From contig CAVSFZ010000026.1 of the NCBI GenBank assembly GCA_963727235.1, positions 124,001 to 188,000 on the forward strand: a stretch of DNA of 64,000 bases, written 5' to 3'. The stretch is from CAVPTL01 sp963727235. GTDB lineage: Bacteria > Actinomycetota > Thermoleophilia > Gaiellales > JAICJC01. Shown here one piece after another: positions 1-8,603 of this stretch (the stretch's first letter is position 1; every line of letters starts with the position of its first letter). The position numbers and the translations under genes were made by a program. The notes below the pieces were generated by a model. The model did no database searches, was not told where the DNA came from, and saw only the letters and a list, made by a program, of their open reading frames with translations.

Positions 1-498
1 CGCCGTGCGCATCCCCGGCTCGTAGTCCTCGAGCAGCGCGTCGTAGCGCTCGCCGTCGTGACCGAGCAGGTCGGCCTGCTCGCGCTTGAGCGCCACCATC
101 TCCTCCAGATGGGGCTGAAACAGCGCGAAGTCCTGCTGCGCTCGAGCCTCCTGCCACACGACGTTTCCACGCGTGGCAGTCATCCCGATCCGCCGCACCA
201 GCTCGTCGGGCAGCCGCAGCGAACGATCGCGGTCGTGCCGCACCAGCCTCACGACCGCCGCCTGGTGGGGGTCCAGCGGTCCGCCCTCGGCCGCGTCCAG
301 CAGCTCCCCCAGCTCGGGGGCGATCATCTGACGGTGCCGCAGCACTGCCACCGTCGACGTCGCCCGCGCTCTGGCCTCCACCCCGCCGGTGGGCATCGTC
401 GTCTGACGATCCCACGAGAGCAGCGCCAGCACACGACCCAGCTCACCCAGCTCGCGCACGCGCTGCTCGAGCGCTTCCCAGGTCTCCTCGGCGGTCAC
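1..498 (-). CDS. M32 family carboxypeptidase (Taq type), N-terminal part
   Basis: Metal-dependent carboxypeptidase that removes C-terminal residues from peptides; cytoplasmic. Only the first 166 codons are present; the gene runs off the left edge, so the HEXXH zinc motif is outside the window. Recognition rests on LLSWDRQTTMPTGG near residue 27 and YDALLEDYEPGM near the cut, both typical of the family's N-terminal region. The GTG start at 498 lies 4 bp after the pyrG stop, so it is probably the last gene seen of the leftward operon. No clear Shine-Dalgarno precedes it, which fits translational coupling. Family assignment is firm; substrate is unknown. Confidence 0.85.
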   Translation of the reverse strand, partial: MTAEETWEALEQRVRELGELGRVLALLSWDRQTTMPTGGVEARARATSTVAVLRHRQMIAPELGELLDAAEGGPLDPHQAAVVRLVRHDRDRSLRLPDELVRRIGMTATRGNVVWQEARAQQDFALFQPHLEEMVALKREQADLLGHDGERYDALLEDYEPGMRTA

Positions 499-502
499 CT
501 GG

Positions 503-2170
503 CTAGGAACTTGCCGTCTTGCTCTCGGACTCGGACAACCGCTCAGCCGTCTCGTCCTCGTCGTCGTGACGGGCGACCGCCGCCCCCACGAAGTCCCGGA
601 ACAGCGGCTGTGGCCGGTTGGGCCGCGATTTGAACTCGGGGTGATACTGGCTGGCGCAGAACCAGGGATGCTCGGGCAGCTCGATGATCTCGACCAGCCG
701 CTCGTCCGGGGATGTACCGGCGATGATCAATCCCTTGGACACCAACCGCGGGCGCAGGGTGTTGTTGACCTCGTAACGGTGGCGGTGGCGCTCGTACACC
801 ACCGGCTCACCGTAGGCCTCGTAGGCACGGGTGCCGGCGACCACCTTGACCGGGTCGGAGCCCAGTCTCATGGTGCCGCCCATGTCCTCGATCTCTTTCT
901 GCTCGGGCAGCAGGTCGATTACCGGATACGGCGTCTCGGGGTCGAACTCGCTCGAGTTGGCACCCTCCAGACCGACCACGTGGCGGGCGAACTCGACCAC
1001 GGCGACCTGCATCCCCAGGCACACCCCCAGGAACGGCACCTGGTTCTCGCGGGCGAAGCGCACGGCTGCGATCTTGCCCTCGATCCCGCGAATGCCGAAT
1101 CCACCCGGTATCAGGATGCCGTCAGCCTGCGACAGGCGCCGCTCGGCCTCGTCCCAGGAGAGCGTCTCGGCATCCACCCAGATGATCTCGAGCTTGGCGC
1201 CGTGATGGATGGCCGAGTGGTTCAGCGCTTCAACCACGGACAGGTAGGCGTCTTGAAGCTGCACGTACTTGCCCACCAGGGCGATCCGGACGACGCCGGT
1301 GGCCGAACGCACCCGATCGACCATTGCCTCCCACTCGCGCATGTCGGGCGGCCCCGTGACCAGCCCCAACCGGTCACACACCAGCCGGTCGAGCCCTTCG
1401 GCCTGCATCATGGGCGGGATGTAGTAGATGTTCTCGGCGTCGGGAGCCGAGATCACGGCGTCCACCGAGACGTCGGCAAACAACGCGATCTTCTCGCGGA
1501 TGTCGCTGTCCAGCGGATGCTTGGATCGGCACACGATCACATCGGGGGCGATACCGATCCGGCGCAGCTCCTGCACCGAGTGCTGGGTGGGCTTGGTCTT
1601 GAGTTCTCCTGCCACCTCGATGTACGGCACCAGGGTGCAGTGGATGTACATCACGTTGTCGCGGCCGATCTGATTTCGGAACTGGCGGATGGCCTCGAGG
1701 AAGGGCAGGCTCTCGATGTCGCCGACGGTGCCGCCGATCTCGGTGATGACCACGTCCACGTCGCCGGAGCTGGCGACACGCTGCACGCGCGACTTGATCT
1801 CGTCGGTGACGTGCGGGATCACCTGGACGGTCGAGCCCAGGTACTCGCCCTTGCGCTCCTTGCGGATGATCGTGTTGTAGATCGACCCGGTGGTGTGGTT
1901 GGAGTTCCGCGACAGGAACTCGTCCACGAACCGCTCGTAGTGCCCCAGGTCGAGATCGGTCTCGGCGCCGTCCTCGGTGACGAACACCTCACCGTGCTGG
2001 AACGGGCTCATCGTGCCCGGGTCGACGTTGATGTAGGGATCGAGCTTCTGCAGCGCCACCTTCAGCCCACGCGCCTTGAGGAGACGCCCGAGCGATGCGG
2101 CGGTGATGCCCTTGCCCAGCGACGACACCACGCCACCGGTCACAAATACGTACTTGACCTGCCTGTCCAA
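503..2170 (-). CDS. pyrG: CTP synthase
   Basis: Makes CTP from UTP, ATP and glutamine. The 555 residues contain the amidoligase domain (1 to about 270; KYVFVTGGVVSSLGKG at 6-21) and a class I glutamine amidotransferase domain (about 295-535) with Cys384 in FLGVCLGMQ and the His510/Glu512 pair in SQYHPEF. The acidic tail after 535 is poorly conserved. The start is TTG at 2170, the only start that fits the family N-terminus; a G-rich AAGGCGGGGG precedes it. It lies 97 bp downstream of recN, with a TATGAT box at 2211-2216 that could give it its own promoter. Confidence 0.97.
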   Translation of the reverse strand: MDRQVKYVFVTGGVVSSLGKGITAASLGRLLKARGLKVALQKLDPYINVDPGTMSPFQHGEVFVTEDGAETDLDLGHYERFVDEFLSRNSNHTTGSIYNTIIRKERKGEYLGSTVQVIPHVTDEIKSRVQRVASSGDVDVVITEIGGTVGDIESLPFLEAIRQFRNQIGRDNVMYIHCTLVPYIEVAGELKTKPTQHSVQELRRIGIAPDVIVCRSKHPLDSDIREKIALFADVSVDAVISAPDAENIYYIPPMMQAEGLDRLVCDRLGLVTGPPDMREWEAMVDRVRSATGVVRIALVGKYVQLQDAYLSVVEALNHSAIHHGAKLEIIWVDAETLSWDEAERRLSQADGILIPGGFGIRGIEGKIAAVRFARENQVPFLGVCLGMQVAVVEFARHVVGLEGANSSEFDPETPYPVIDLLPEQKEIEDMGGTMRLGSDPVKVVAGTRAYEAYGEPVVYERHRHRYEVNNTLRPRLVSKGLIIAGTSPDERLVEIIELPEHPWFCASQYHPEFKSRPNRPQPLFRDFVGAAVARHDDEDETAERLSESESKTASS

Positions 2171-2267
2171 AACCCCCGCCTTTCAACGTGTGACCGGTTA
2201 CGGGATATGAATCATACGTGAGCAACGTGACGTCACCGTCCTGGGACGGCTCCCACGGCGGGTGGTT
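2171..2267. other. recN-pyrG spacer with hairpin
   Basis: This is the largest gap in the leftward block. It contains CCGTCC/GGACGG arms (about 2236-2249) and an outer GCAACGTG (2222-2229) that pairs with CACGTTGC (2273-2280) at the recN 3' end. This could be a weak terminator or attenuator before pyrG. TATGAT at 2211-2216 on the minus strand is a possible -10 for pyrG. Functional reading is inference. Confidence 0.3.
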
Positions 2268-3941
2268 TCACGCACGTTGCGGGCTTTTGCGCAGCGCTTC
2301 GGCGTGCCGGCGAACGGTTTGGTCATCGTCATCGCCCCCCAGCATGCGCGCGAGCTCGTCGGTGAGAGCGTCGCCTTGGAGCAGCTGAACGGTGGTCTGG
2401 GTGGGATCGCCGGCCAGCTTCTCGACCCGGAAGTGGGCATCGGCCAGACTCGCGATCTGCGGGAGATGCGTGATCGAGATCACCTGCGCCTGCTCGGCCA
2501 GCCTTTTCAGCTTCTCGCCCACCGCCCGTGCGGTGAGCCCTCCCACACCGGCGTCGACCTCATCCAGGACGAGCGTCTCGGGTCCGCCGTGAGCACGCGC
2601 GGCCACCCGGATCGCCAGCGCGATCCGCGACAGCTCGCCGCCCGAGGCCGTGCTGGCCAGCGGGGCCGGGTCGAGCCCGGGGTTGGCGGCCAGCAGCAAC
2701 TCGCAGCGATCTGCACCGCGGGCGCCCAGAGGAGCGTCGGTCAGCTCGACCACCAGCCGAGCCCCGTCCATGCCCAGGTCGGACAGCTCCTGCTCCACCG
2801 CCCGGGCGAATCCCTTGGCGGCCTTGGCGCGGGCGGCGTGGAGCTTGACCGCGGCGGCGTCGGCACGCTCTTGGGCGGCGTGCTCAGCGGCCTCGAGCTG
2901 CGCAATTGCGTCTCCCGATTGGTCGAGCAGATCAAGCGCCTCGCGGGCCTCCGCGGCGCGCGCCAGCACCTGATCGAGCGACCCGCCGAACCGGCGCTCG
3001 AGCTCTGCGAACAGCTCCAGCCGCTGCTCTATCGCCTCCAGCCGGCCGGGGTCGGCCTCGAGGTCGGCGGTGTGGCCGCGCAGCTCGGCGGTCGCCTCCT
3101 GCAGCCGCACACCGGCGTCGCGCAGCTCGGCCGAAACTGCCGCGAGGCTCGGCTCGAACCGCTCCGCGTCGGCCACCAGCTGCGAGGCCTGGGCGATCAC
3201 CGTCTGGGCGCCGTCACCCTCGTCTGGCGACAGCAGTGCAATCGCACCGGTGATCGCGGCGGCCAGCTCGTCGAGGTGCCGCAGCCGCTCGCGCTCGACG
3301 GTGATCAGCTCGCGTTCTCCGGGCGCCACCTCGGCCGCGTCCACCCGCTCGACCAGATATTCGAGCTCCCCGCGGCGGCGGACGGCCTCCGCGGCGTGTT
3401 CGCGGGCGTCGGCGAGGGCAGCCCGAGCGGCCCGCAGCTCACTCCAGGCGGCGGCCATCGCGGCCAGCCGCCCGCCGTTGCCGGCGTGGCCGTCGAGCAG
3501 TGCCATCTGCACCGCGGGCTTGGCGATCCTCTGGGCCTCGTGTTGGGACGACAGCTCCAGCAGCCGCTCACCCAGCAGCTCGAGGTCGGTTCTGGCGCAG
3601 CTTCGCCCCCACACCAGTGCGCGGGTGCGGCCGGTGGCGAACACGCGCCGCGCGACCACCAGCGTGTCCTCTCCCTCGGGCCGGAGACCGGCCACCGCTT
3701 CCAGCGCCGGGTCATCCAGAAGCCCCTGGGGCAGCGCGAACTCCGCCTCCACGTAGGCCTCCTCGGCATGCGGCCCGACCGGCGCCGACCCGGGCTGGCC
3801 GCCGGCCAGCAGGCCGATCGCCTGGGCGAGCATGGTCTTGCCCGCACCGGTCTCGCCCGTGAACACCGACAGCCCCGAGGCGGGCTCGAGCTCGGCGTGC
3901 TCGATCAGGGCGAGGTTTTGAATGACCAGGCGCAGCAGCAT
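2268..3941 (-). CDS. recN: DNA repair protein RecN
   Basis: SMC-like ATPase acting at double-strand breaks. The 557 residues match the usual length. Walker A GETGAGKT is at 29-36, a long helical and coiled-coil middle follows, then the ABC signature ASGGELSRIALAIR and Walker B region VLDEVDAGVGG, and ISITHLPQIASLADAHFRVEK near the end. The start is ATG 3941, 2 bp after the nadK stop, so the genes are coupled. The nadK-recN neighbourhood is common in Gram-positive bacteria. Confidence 0.97.
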   Translation of the reverse strand: MLLRLVIQNLALIEHAELEPASGLSVFTGETGAGKTMLAQAIGLLAGGQPGSAPVGPHAEEAYVEAEFALPQGLLDDPALEAVAGLRPEGEDTLVVARRVFATGRTRALVWGRSCARTDLELLGERLLELSSQHEAQRIAKPAVQMALLDGHAGNGGRLAAMAAAWSELRAARAALADAREHAAEAVRRRGELEYLVERVDAAEVAPGERELITVERERLRHLDELAAAITGAIALLSPDEGDGAQTVIAQASQLVADAERFEPSLAAVSAELRDAGVRLQEATAELRGHTADLEADPGRLEAIEQRLELFAELERRFGGSLDQVLARAAEAREALDLLDQSGDAIAQLEAAEHAAQERADAAAVKLHAARAKAAKGFARAVEQELSDLGMDGARLVVELTDAPLGARGADRCELLLAANPGLDPAPLASTASGGELSRIALAIRVAARAHGGPETLVLDEVDAGVGGLTARAVGEKLKRLAEQAQVISITHLPQIASLADAHFRVEKLAGDPTQTTVQLLQGDALTDELARMLGGDDDDQTVRRHAEALRKSPQRA

Positions 3942-3943
3942 CG

Positions 3944-4768
3944 TCAGCCCGAGAACGTCTGGCGGTAGCGGCTGAAGAACGACGTATCCGACAATCGCCC
4001 CAACCTGGCGAATGCATCCCCCATGGTGACGGCGAATCGCCCGCCGGGCGGGACATCACCGGCGATGTGGCCATCCACGATCACCTGTACCGGCACGTCC
4101 ACCGAGCGGTTGTGCAGCTCCACGCGATGGGGCCGGCCGAGCACCATCGATCGGGCGTGCAGGGAGTGCGGAGAAACGAACGACACCACGAAGCCGTCCA
4201 GCCCCCAGGCCAGCACCGGGCCGCCCGCCGACAGGTTGTAGGCGGTCGAGCCGGTGGAGGTGGCGACGATCACGCCGTCGCAGCCGAGCTCTCCCAGCGA
4301 CTGGCCGTCGACGCACCACTCCACCAGGGCCATGCGCCCCAGCAGCCCACTGGTCAGCACGATGTCGTTGATGCCGGTGAGCGTGCCCTGACCGGCGTCG
4401 CCGACGATGGTCGGCAGCCGCAGCTCCTCGAAGTCGCCCGCGAACGCACGCTCCAGTCCCTGCTCGAGATCGTCCGCGTCGATCGAGGTGAGAAAGCCGA
4501 CCCGGCCGAAGTTGACGCCCAGGCACACCGCCCGGAACGGCAGCGCGGCCTGCAGCGCCCGCAGCATGGTGCCGTCGCCGCCGAGCACCACGATCATCTC
4601 GGCCCGATCGGCGTCGACCAGCCTCACGCCCAGGCGGTCGGCCAGCACCGCCACCCGCTCGGCGGCATCCCCGATCCGCTCAGGTCGCCCGTGGGTGAAC
4701 AGGCTGGCCGTGCTGATCGCCCGGCCCGGTTGGGCCGAGGACGGCATCTGCGATCTGGGACTCGACAT
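3944..4768 (-). CDS. nadK: NAD kinase
   Basis: Phosphorylates NAD to NADP. GGDGTML (about 63-69) is the catalytic motif, and DGVIVATSTGSTAYNLSAGGP forms the NAD-binding region. A longer frame extends to 4891, but ATG 4768 is preceded by AGGAG about 10 nt upstream and gives the usual length of 274 residues. The conserved fold begins at ISTASLFTHGRPE. A second ATG at 4747 lacks such a site. With the 4768 start the gene overlaps the tlyA 3' end by 89 bp, unusually long for this otherwise 4-base-overlap operon. Confidence 0.93.
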   Translation of the reverse strand: MSSPRSQMPSSAQPGRAISTASLFTHGRPERIGDAAERVAVLADRLGVRLVDADRAEMIVVLGGDGTMLRALQAALPFRAVCLGVNFGRVGFLTSIDADDLEQGLERAFAGDFEELRLPTIVGDAGQGTLTGINDIVLTSGLLGRMALVEWCVDGQSLGELGCDGVIVATSTGSTAYNLSAGGPVLAWGLDGFVVSFVSPHSLHARSMVLGRPHRVELHNRSVDVPVQVIVDGHIAGDVPPGGRFAVTMGDAFARLGRLSDTSFFSRYRQTFSG

Positions 4769-5525
4769 CGGTGGTGGGCTCCTGGGAGGTTTGAGGGGAG
4801 CACAGGGCGAGCAGATACTCACGGTTCCCCGCCGGCCCCCGCACACAAGAATCGCATATCCCAAGGACGGTGACGCCCAAGTCGGTGACAAAACCGCACA
4901 TGTCGCGTAAAACCTGGCGGTGCACCTCCGGATCTCGCACCACTCCCTTGCGCACCTGGTCGCGACCTGCCTCGAACTGCGGCTTTACCAGCACCACCGC
5001 CCGCCAGGGAGCCGCCAGCACGCCGAACACGGGTGGCAGCACCAGCCGAAGTGAGATGAACGACACATCGGCGGTGGCGAACGTGGGCCGGAAGGGAAGG
5101 TCATCCGCGGTCAGCGAGCGGGCGTTGAGCCGGTCGATCACCGTCACCCGGGGATCGGCGGCCAGCCGCTCGTGCAGCTGGTTTCGACCCACGTCGACCG
5201 CGGCCACGCGAGCCGCGCCGTGGGCCAGCAGGCAGTCGGTGAAGCCCCCGGTTGAGGCGCCGACGTCCAGGCACAGCTCGCCCCGCACGTCGATCCCGAA
5301 CCGGGTGAGGCCGGTCTCGAGCTTGTCGCCGCCCCGAGAGACGTATCGCGGCGGCTCGATCAGCTCGAGCGCAGAGGCGGCTGTGGTCGGGGCTCCGGCC
5401 TTGGTGACGACGGTGCCGTCCAGCGTCACCCGGCCGGCCATGATCAGGCCGCGGGCGCGGCTGCGACTGTCGACCAGTCCCCGCTCCACCAGGGCTTCAT
5501 CGAGGCGGGTGCGAGGGTTGGCGAT
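4680..5525 (-). CDS. tlyA: TlyA-family rRNA methyltransferase / hemolysin-like
   Basis: S4 RNA-binding domain (RLDEALVERGLVDSRSRARGLIMAGRVTLDG) followed by an FtsJ-type methyltransferase domain (YVSRGGDKLETGLTRF, LDVGASTGGFTDCLL, DVSFISLRLVLP, LVKPQFE). Family members 2'-O-methylate 16S and 23S rRNA. The start is unresolved. Between 5822 (inside the upstream gene) and GTG 5489 there is no in-frame ATG, GTG or TTG, yet the S4 motif begins before 5489. The end given marks an ATC codon just before the conserved domain; GTG 5489 would clip about eight S4 residues. Product assignment is firm, the 5' end is not. Confidence 0.85.
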   Translation of the reverse strand: MANPRTRLDEALVERGLVDSRSRARGLIMAGRVTLDGTVVTKAGAPTTAASALELIEPPRYVSRGGDKLETGLTRFGIDVRGELCLDVGASTGGFTDCLLAHGAARVAAVDVGRNQLHERLAADPRVTVIDRLNARSLTADDLPFRPTFATADVSFISLRLVLPPVFGVLAAPWRAVVLVKPQFEAGRDQVRKGVVRDPEVHRQVLRDMCGFVTDLGVTVLGICDSCVRGPAGNREYLLALCSPQTSQEPTTDVESQIADAVLGPTGPGDQHGQPVHPRAT

Positions 5526-5545
5526 GCTCGGCCGGCCCCGGTCGC

Positions 5546-6325
5546 CTACGTGGTTCGGTACAAGATCACGTCGGCCAACTGCTCGAGCTCGCCGGTGTCG
5601 CCGCCGGCCTCTGCGAGGTGGGCGCGGGCACGGACGTCGGCCTCGGCGGCCAGCTCGCGGGCCCGGTCGATCCCCACCAGCTTGACGTAGCTCGGCTCGG
5701 TTTTGGCCGAGTCTGCATCCAGCACGTCGTCCACGATCTGGAAGATCAGACCGAGCTCGGCCGCAAACCGGCGGTACGGCTGCTGGCGCTCGGCCGTCAG
5801 GCCGGCCACATGCAGGCCGCACCCCACCGCAGCCGAGATCAGTGCGCCGGTCTTGAGCCGGTGCAGCCGACCCAGCTCGTCGAGGTCGGCCGGCGTCGAG
5901 GTGATATCCAGATACTGCCCGTCCACCATGCCCGCCACCCCGGTCGTCAGCTCCGCGATGACCGCGGCTCGTTGCTCTGCGCTCACCTGCAGGCTGCCGA
6001 CGAGCGCGAATGCGGCGTTCAGCAGGCCGTCGCCGATCAGCACCGCCACGCCCTCGCCGAACTCGACATGAGCGGTGGGGCGTCCCCGCCGTTCGTCGTC
6101 GTCGTCCAGCGCGGGCAGGTCGTCATGCACCAATGAGAAGGCCTGGATCAGCTCCAGGGCGGCCGCCGCGGGAAGCGCCTGGTCGGCGCTGCCGCCACCG
6201 GCTCGCGTGGCCGCCAGGCACAGCCGCGCTCGCACGCGTTTACCGCCGTGGAGTGCGTAGTGCATGGCTCGGTCGAGCTCGGGCAACCGCGACAGCTCCA
6301 GCGACTCCAGGTACTCCTCAATCAT
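5546..6325 (-). CDS. ispA: Polyprenyl (farnesyl/geranylgeranyl) diphosphate synthase
   Basis: Condenses isopentenyl diphosphate with allylic diphosphates. The first aspartate-rich motif HDDLPALDDD is at 67-76 and the second, QIVDDVLD, is near 200; GGKRVRARL at 27-35 binds substrate. At 259 residues it is somewhat short for the family, the deficit being at the N-terminus. ATG 6325 overlaps the preceding gene's stop by 8 bp (ATGATTGA). The spacing of the first motif is the short-chain IspA type. Chain length of the product cannot be told from the sequence. Confidence 0.92.
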   Translation of the reverse strand: MIEEYLESLELSRLPELDRAMHYALHGGKRVRARLCLAATRAGGGSADQALPAAAALELIQAFSLVHDDLPALDDDDERRGRPTAHVEFGEGVAVLIGDGLLNAAFALVGSLQVSAEQRAAVIAELTTGVAGMVDGQYLDITSTPADLDELGRLHRLKTGALISAAVGCGLHVAGLTAERQQPYRRFAAELGLIFQIVDDVLDADSAKTEPSYVKLVGIDRARELAAEADVRARAHLAEAGGDTGELEQLADVILYRTT

Positions 6326-6500
6326 CGAGCGTCTCTGCCCGCCGTTCGATCGCGGTGGCGGCCTCTTGGGCCAGCGCGGTGATCTGCTCCAGGAGCTCGG
6401 TGGCGTCGGCCGCTTCCAGCCCGCCGGCGGCCAGCCGCTCGTTCAGCCGGTCGAGCTCGGCGGAGATCCGGCGCAGCTCCTCGATGCTTTCGTCGGTCAC
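6318..6500 (-). CDS. xseB: Small helical protein, probable exodeoxyribonuclease VII small subunit
   Basis: 60 residues, all predicted helix: EELRRISAELDRLNERLAAGGLEAADATELLEQITALAQEA. Length and the helix-turn-helix pattern around GGLEAADA fit XseB, as does its place between nusB and ispA, a common location for this gene. Identity to the family is weak by eye, and no xseA is in the window. The GTG start at 6500 overlaps the nusB stop (GTGA) and has AGGGGG upstream. It could instead be an unrelated small coiled-coil protein. Confidence 0.55.
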   Translation of the reverse strand: MTDESIEELRRISAELDRLNERLAAGGLEAADATELLEQITALAQEAATAIERRAETLDD

Positions 6501-6904
6501 GTTCCCACCCCCTGTTCCCGTGCGATCCTTCCCAACACACCGTTCACCAGCACCCCGGCCTCGGGAGAGGCGTAGCGCTTGGCCAGGGCAACCGCCTCGT
6601 CGATGGCAACAGCCGCCGGCACCTCCCCGGTCGACAGCTCCCACACCGCCAGTCGCAGAATGTTGCGCTCCAGCACCGCCATCCGCTCGGTGCTCCAGCT
6701 GTCGGCGGCGGCGTCGATCGACCGGTCGAGCCGCTCGCGATCGCCCCACGTCCCCTCCACATGCGCCTTGATGAAGTCCGTCGCCGGATCACCGTTGTCA
6801 CGCTGGTACGCGTCGTACAGCGCGTCGAAGTCCGAGCCGGTGAGATCCCGCTGGTACAGCAGGAAGGCGCAGGCACGACGCTGCGACCGGCGGCTGGCGG
6901 TCAC
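6497..6904 (-). CDS. nusB: Transcription antitermination factor NusB
   Basis: RNA-binding helical protein that joins NusE at boxA for rRNA antitermination. The 135 residues show the family hallmarks: an N-terminal RRACAFLLYQRDL, an internal MAVLERNILRLAVWEL, PAAVAIDEAVALAKRYASPEAGVLVNGVLGRI at the C-terminus. GTG 6904 overlaps the upstream stop by 4 bp. Confidence 0.93.
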   Translation of the reverse strand: MTASRRSQRRACAFLLYQRDLTGSDFDALYDAYQRDNGDPATDFIKAHVEGTWGDRERLDRSIDAAADSWSTERMAVLERNILRLAVWELSTGEVPAAVAIDEAVALAKRYASPEAGVLVNGVLGRIAREQGVGT

Positions 6905-7236
6905 CGGCGAGACTCCCCTTCGCGGTCGATCCCGGTGATGGCCACGTCCACCGACCGCACCTCCAGGCCGGTCATGCCGGAGACGGCGTCGGCGACCGCG
7001 CCACGCACGGCGGCGGCAACGTCAGGCAGCACCACGCCGTATCCGGCCACGACGTCGACCGCCAACGTCGCACCCCCGCCCGTAACCGACCATTCGACCG
7101 GCCCGCGCCTGCCGGGCAGCACCCGTGAAACCCGCCCGGGTGACTCCAGCCTGGCTCCGGGCACCTGGCCAACCGCGCCGCGCACGATCGAATCGATCGC
7201 CTCGTCGGCCACCTGTGCGGCACCGATCTTGATCAT
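6901..7236 (-). CDS. Asp23/Gls24 family envelope-associated protein
   Basis: 111 residues with the Asp23 pattern: IKIGAAQVADEAIDSIV at the start, then a core with LAVDVVAGYGVVLPDVAAAVRGAVADAVSGMTGLEVRSVDVAITGI. Family members are small Gram-positive proteins linked to the membrane and to alkaline or envelope stress. It sits between accC and nusB, as in many Firmicutes. ATG 7236 overlaps the accC stop (ATGA). Confidence 0.88.
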   Translation of the reverse strand: MIKIGAAQVADEAIDSIVRGAVGQVPGARLESPGRVSRVLPGRRGPVEWSVTGGGATLAVDVVAGYGVVLPDVAAAVRGAVADAVSGMTGLEVRSVDVAITGIDREGESRR

Positions 7237-8603
7237 GCGGCTTCCTCGGCGAAAAGCGCCGGCAGAAACTCACGCCGCCGCTCCAGGTAGGCGGTGGTGT
7301 ACCGCCCCGAGCGGAACTCGGGCTCGGCCAGGATGTCTTGGAACAGCTCCCTGGTTGTGCGCACGCCCTCGATCTCGAACTCGGCCAGCGCTCTCTGTGA
7401 CCGCGCGATCGCCTGCTCGCGGTCGGAGCCCCACACGATCAGCTTGGCCAGCAGTGAGTCATAGAAGGGCGGCACCTTGTATCCCTCGTAGGCGTGGGTA
7501 TCCAACCGCACGCCCGGACCCAGCGGCGGCCGAAACCGGCTGACCGTGCCGGCGGCCGGGCGAAAGTCGTGCCGGGGGTCCTCGCAGTTGATGCGAAACT
7601 CGATCGCATGCCCGCGCAGCTCGGCCAGCCCGGTGGCGGGCAGCGGCTCACCGCCGGCGATGCGCAGCTGCTCGACGGCGAGATCGACGCCGGTCAGAAG
7701 CTCCGATACGGGATGCTCGACCTGCAACCGCGTGTTCATCTCGATGAACGAGAACCTGCCTTCGACGTCGAGCAGGAACTCGACCGTGCCGGCGTTCTCA
7801 TAGCCGCTGCCGATACACGCCAGCCGCGCGGCATCGGCCATCGCCTCCCGAGTGGGCTGGTCGAGCGCCGGCGAGGGGCCCTCTTCGATCAGCTTCTGGT
7901 GGCGCCGTTGCACCGAGCAGTCGCGCTCGCCCAGCACCAGCACCCCGCCGGCACCGTCGGCCAGCACCTGCATCTCGACGTGACGGGGATCGACAATCGC
8001 CTTCTCGAGATACATGTCGCCGTCACCGAACGCGGAAGCGGCCTCCGCGGATGCCAGCCGGTAGGCATCCGCCAGCCCCTCCTCCGACTCGACCACCCGC
8101 ATGCCCCGGCCACCTCCGCCTGCAACCGCCTTGAGCAGCACCGGATACCCGACCTCGGCGGCCAGCTCAGCCGCCTCTCGAGGCCCGGTGAGACGGTCCA
8201 GCGAGCCCGGCACCAACGGCACCCCGGCGGCGCGCATGGCGGATTTGGCGGCGCTCTTGTCCCCCATCATCTCGATCGCCTCAGCCGGCGGACCGACAAA
8301 CGTCAGATCGTTCTCGGTGCAGGCGCGCACGAACGCCGGATTCTCGGCCAGAAATCCCCAGCCGGGGTGGACGCCGTCGCAGCCGGTCGTCTCGGCGGCG
8401 GCGATCAGGTTGGGGATGTTCAGATAGGAGTCGGTGGGAGCATGCGGCCCGACGCACACGGCCCGGTCGGCGAGGCGCACCCACAGCCCCTCCCGGTCGG
8501 CGGTCGAGTACACGGCAACGGCCTCGGCGCCCACGTCGTGGCAGGCTCGTACCAAGCGCACCGCCGCCTCGCCGCGATTGGCGATCAGCACGCGTGCGAG
8601 CAT
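7233..8603 (-). CDS. accC: Biotin carboxylase, acetyl-CoA carboxylase subunit
   Basis: ATP-dependent carboxylation of biotin carried on a BCCP domain. 456 residues: biotin-carboxylase N-domain (LIANRGEAAVRLVRAC; CDGVHPGWGFLAENPAF), ATP-grasp with the glycine loop AGGGGRGMR, and the catalytic FIEMNTRLQVEHPVSELLTGVDLA. The frame is open much further upstream, but ATG 8603 fits the family N-terminus and shares one base with the upstream stop (TGATG). The direct upstream neighbour supplies the biotinylated domain, so the two products are likely partners. Confidence 0.95.
   Translation of the reverse strand: MLARVLIANRGEAAVRLVRACHDVGAEAVAVYSTADREGLWVRLADRAVCVGPHAPTDSYLNIPNLIAAAETTGCDGVHPGWGFLAENPAFVRACTENDLTFVGPPAEAIEMMGDKSAAKSAMRAAGVPLVPGSLDRLTGPREAAELAAEVGYPVLLKAVAGGGGRGMRVVESEEGLADAYRLASAEAASAFGDGDMYLEKAIVDPRHVEMQVLADGAGGVLVLGERDCSVQRRHQKLIEEGPSPALDQPTREAMADAARLACIGSGYENAGTVEFLLDVEGRFSFIEMNTRLQVEHPVSELLTGVDLAVEQLRIAGGEPLPATGLAELRGHAIEFRINCEDPRHDFRPAAGTVSRFRPPLGPGVRLDTHAYEGYKVPPFYDSLLAKLIVWGSDREQAIARSQRALAEFEIEGVRTTRELFQDILAEPEFRSGRYTTAYLERRREFLPALFAEEAA

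Noticed and set aside
566..2221. Long plus-strand open frame over pyrG
   Set aside because: Histidine- and arginine-rich antisense shadow of a highly conserved gene; the same applies to the plus-strand frames over recN, alaS, mnmA and hutU.
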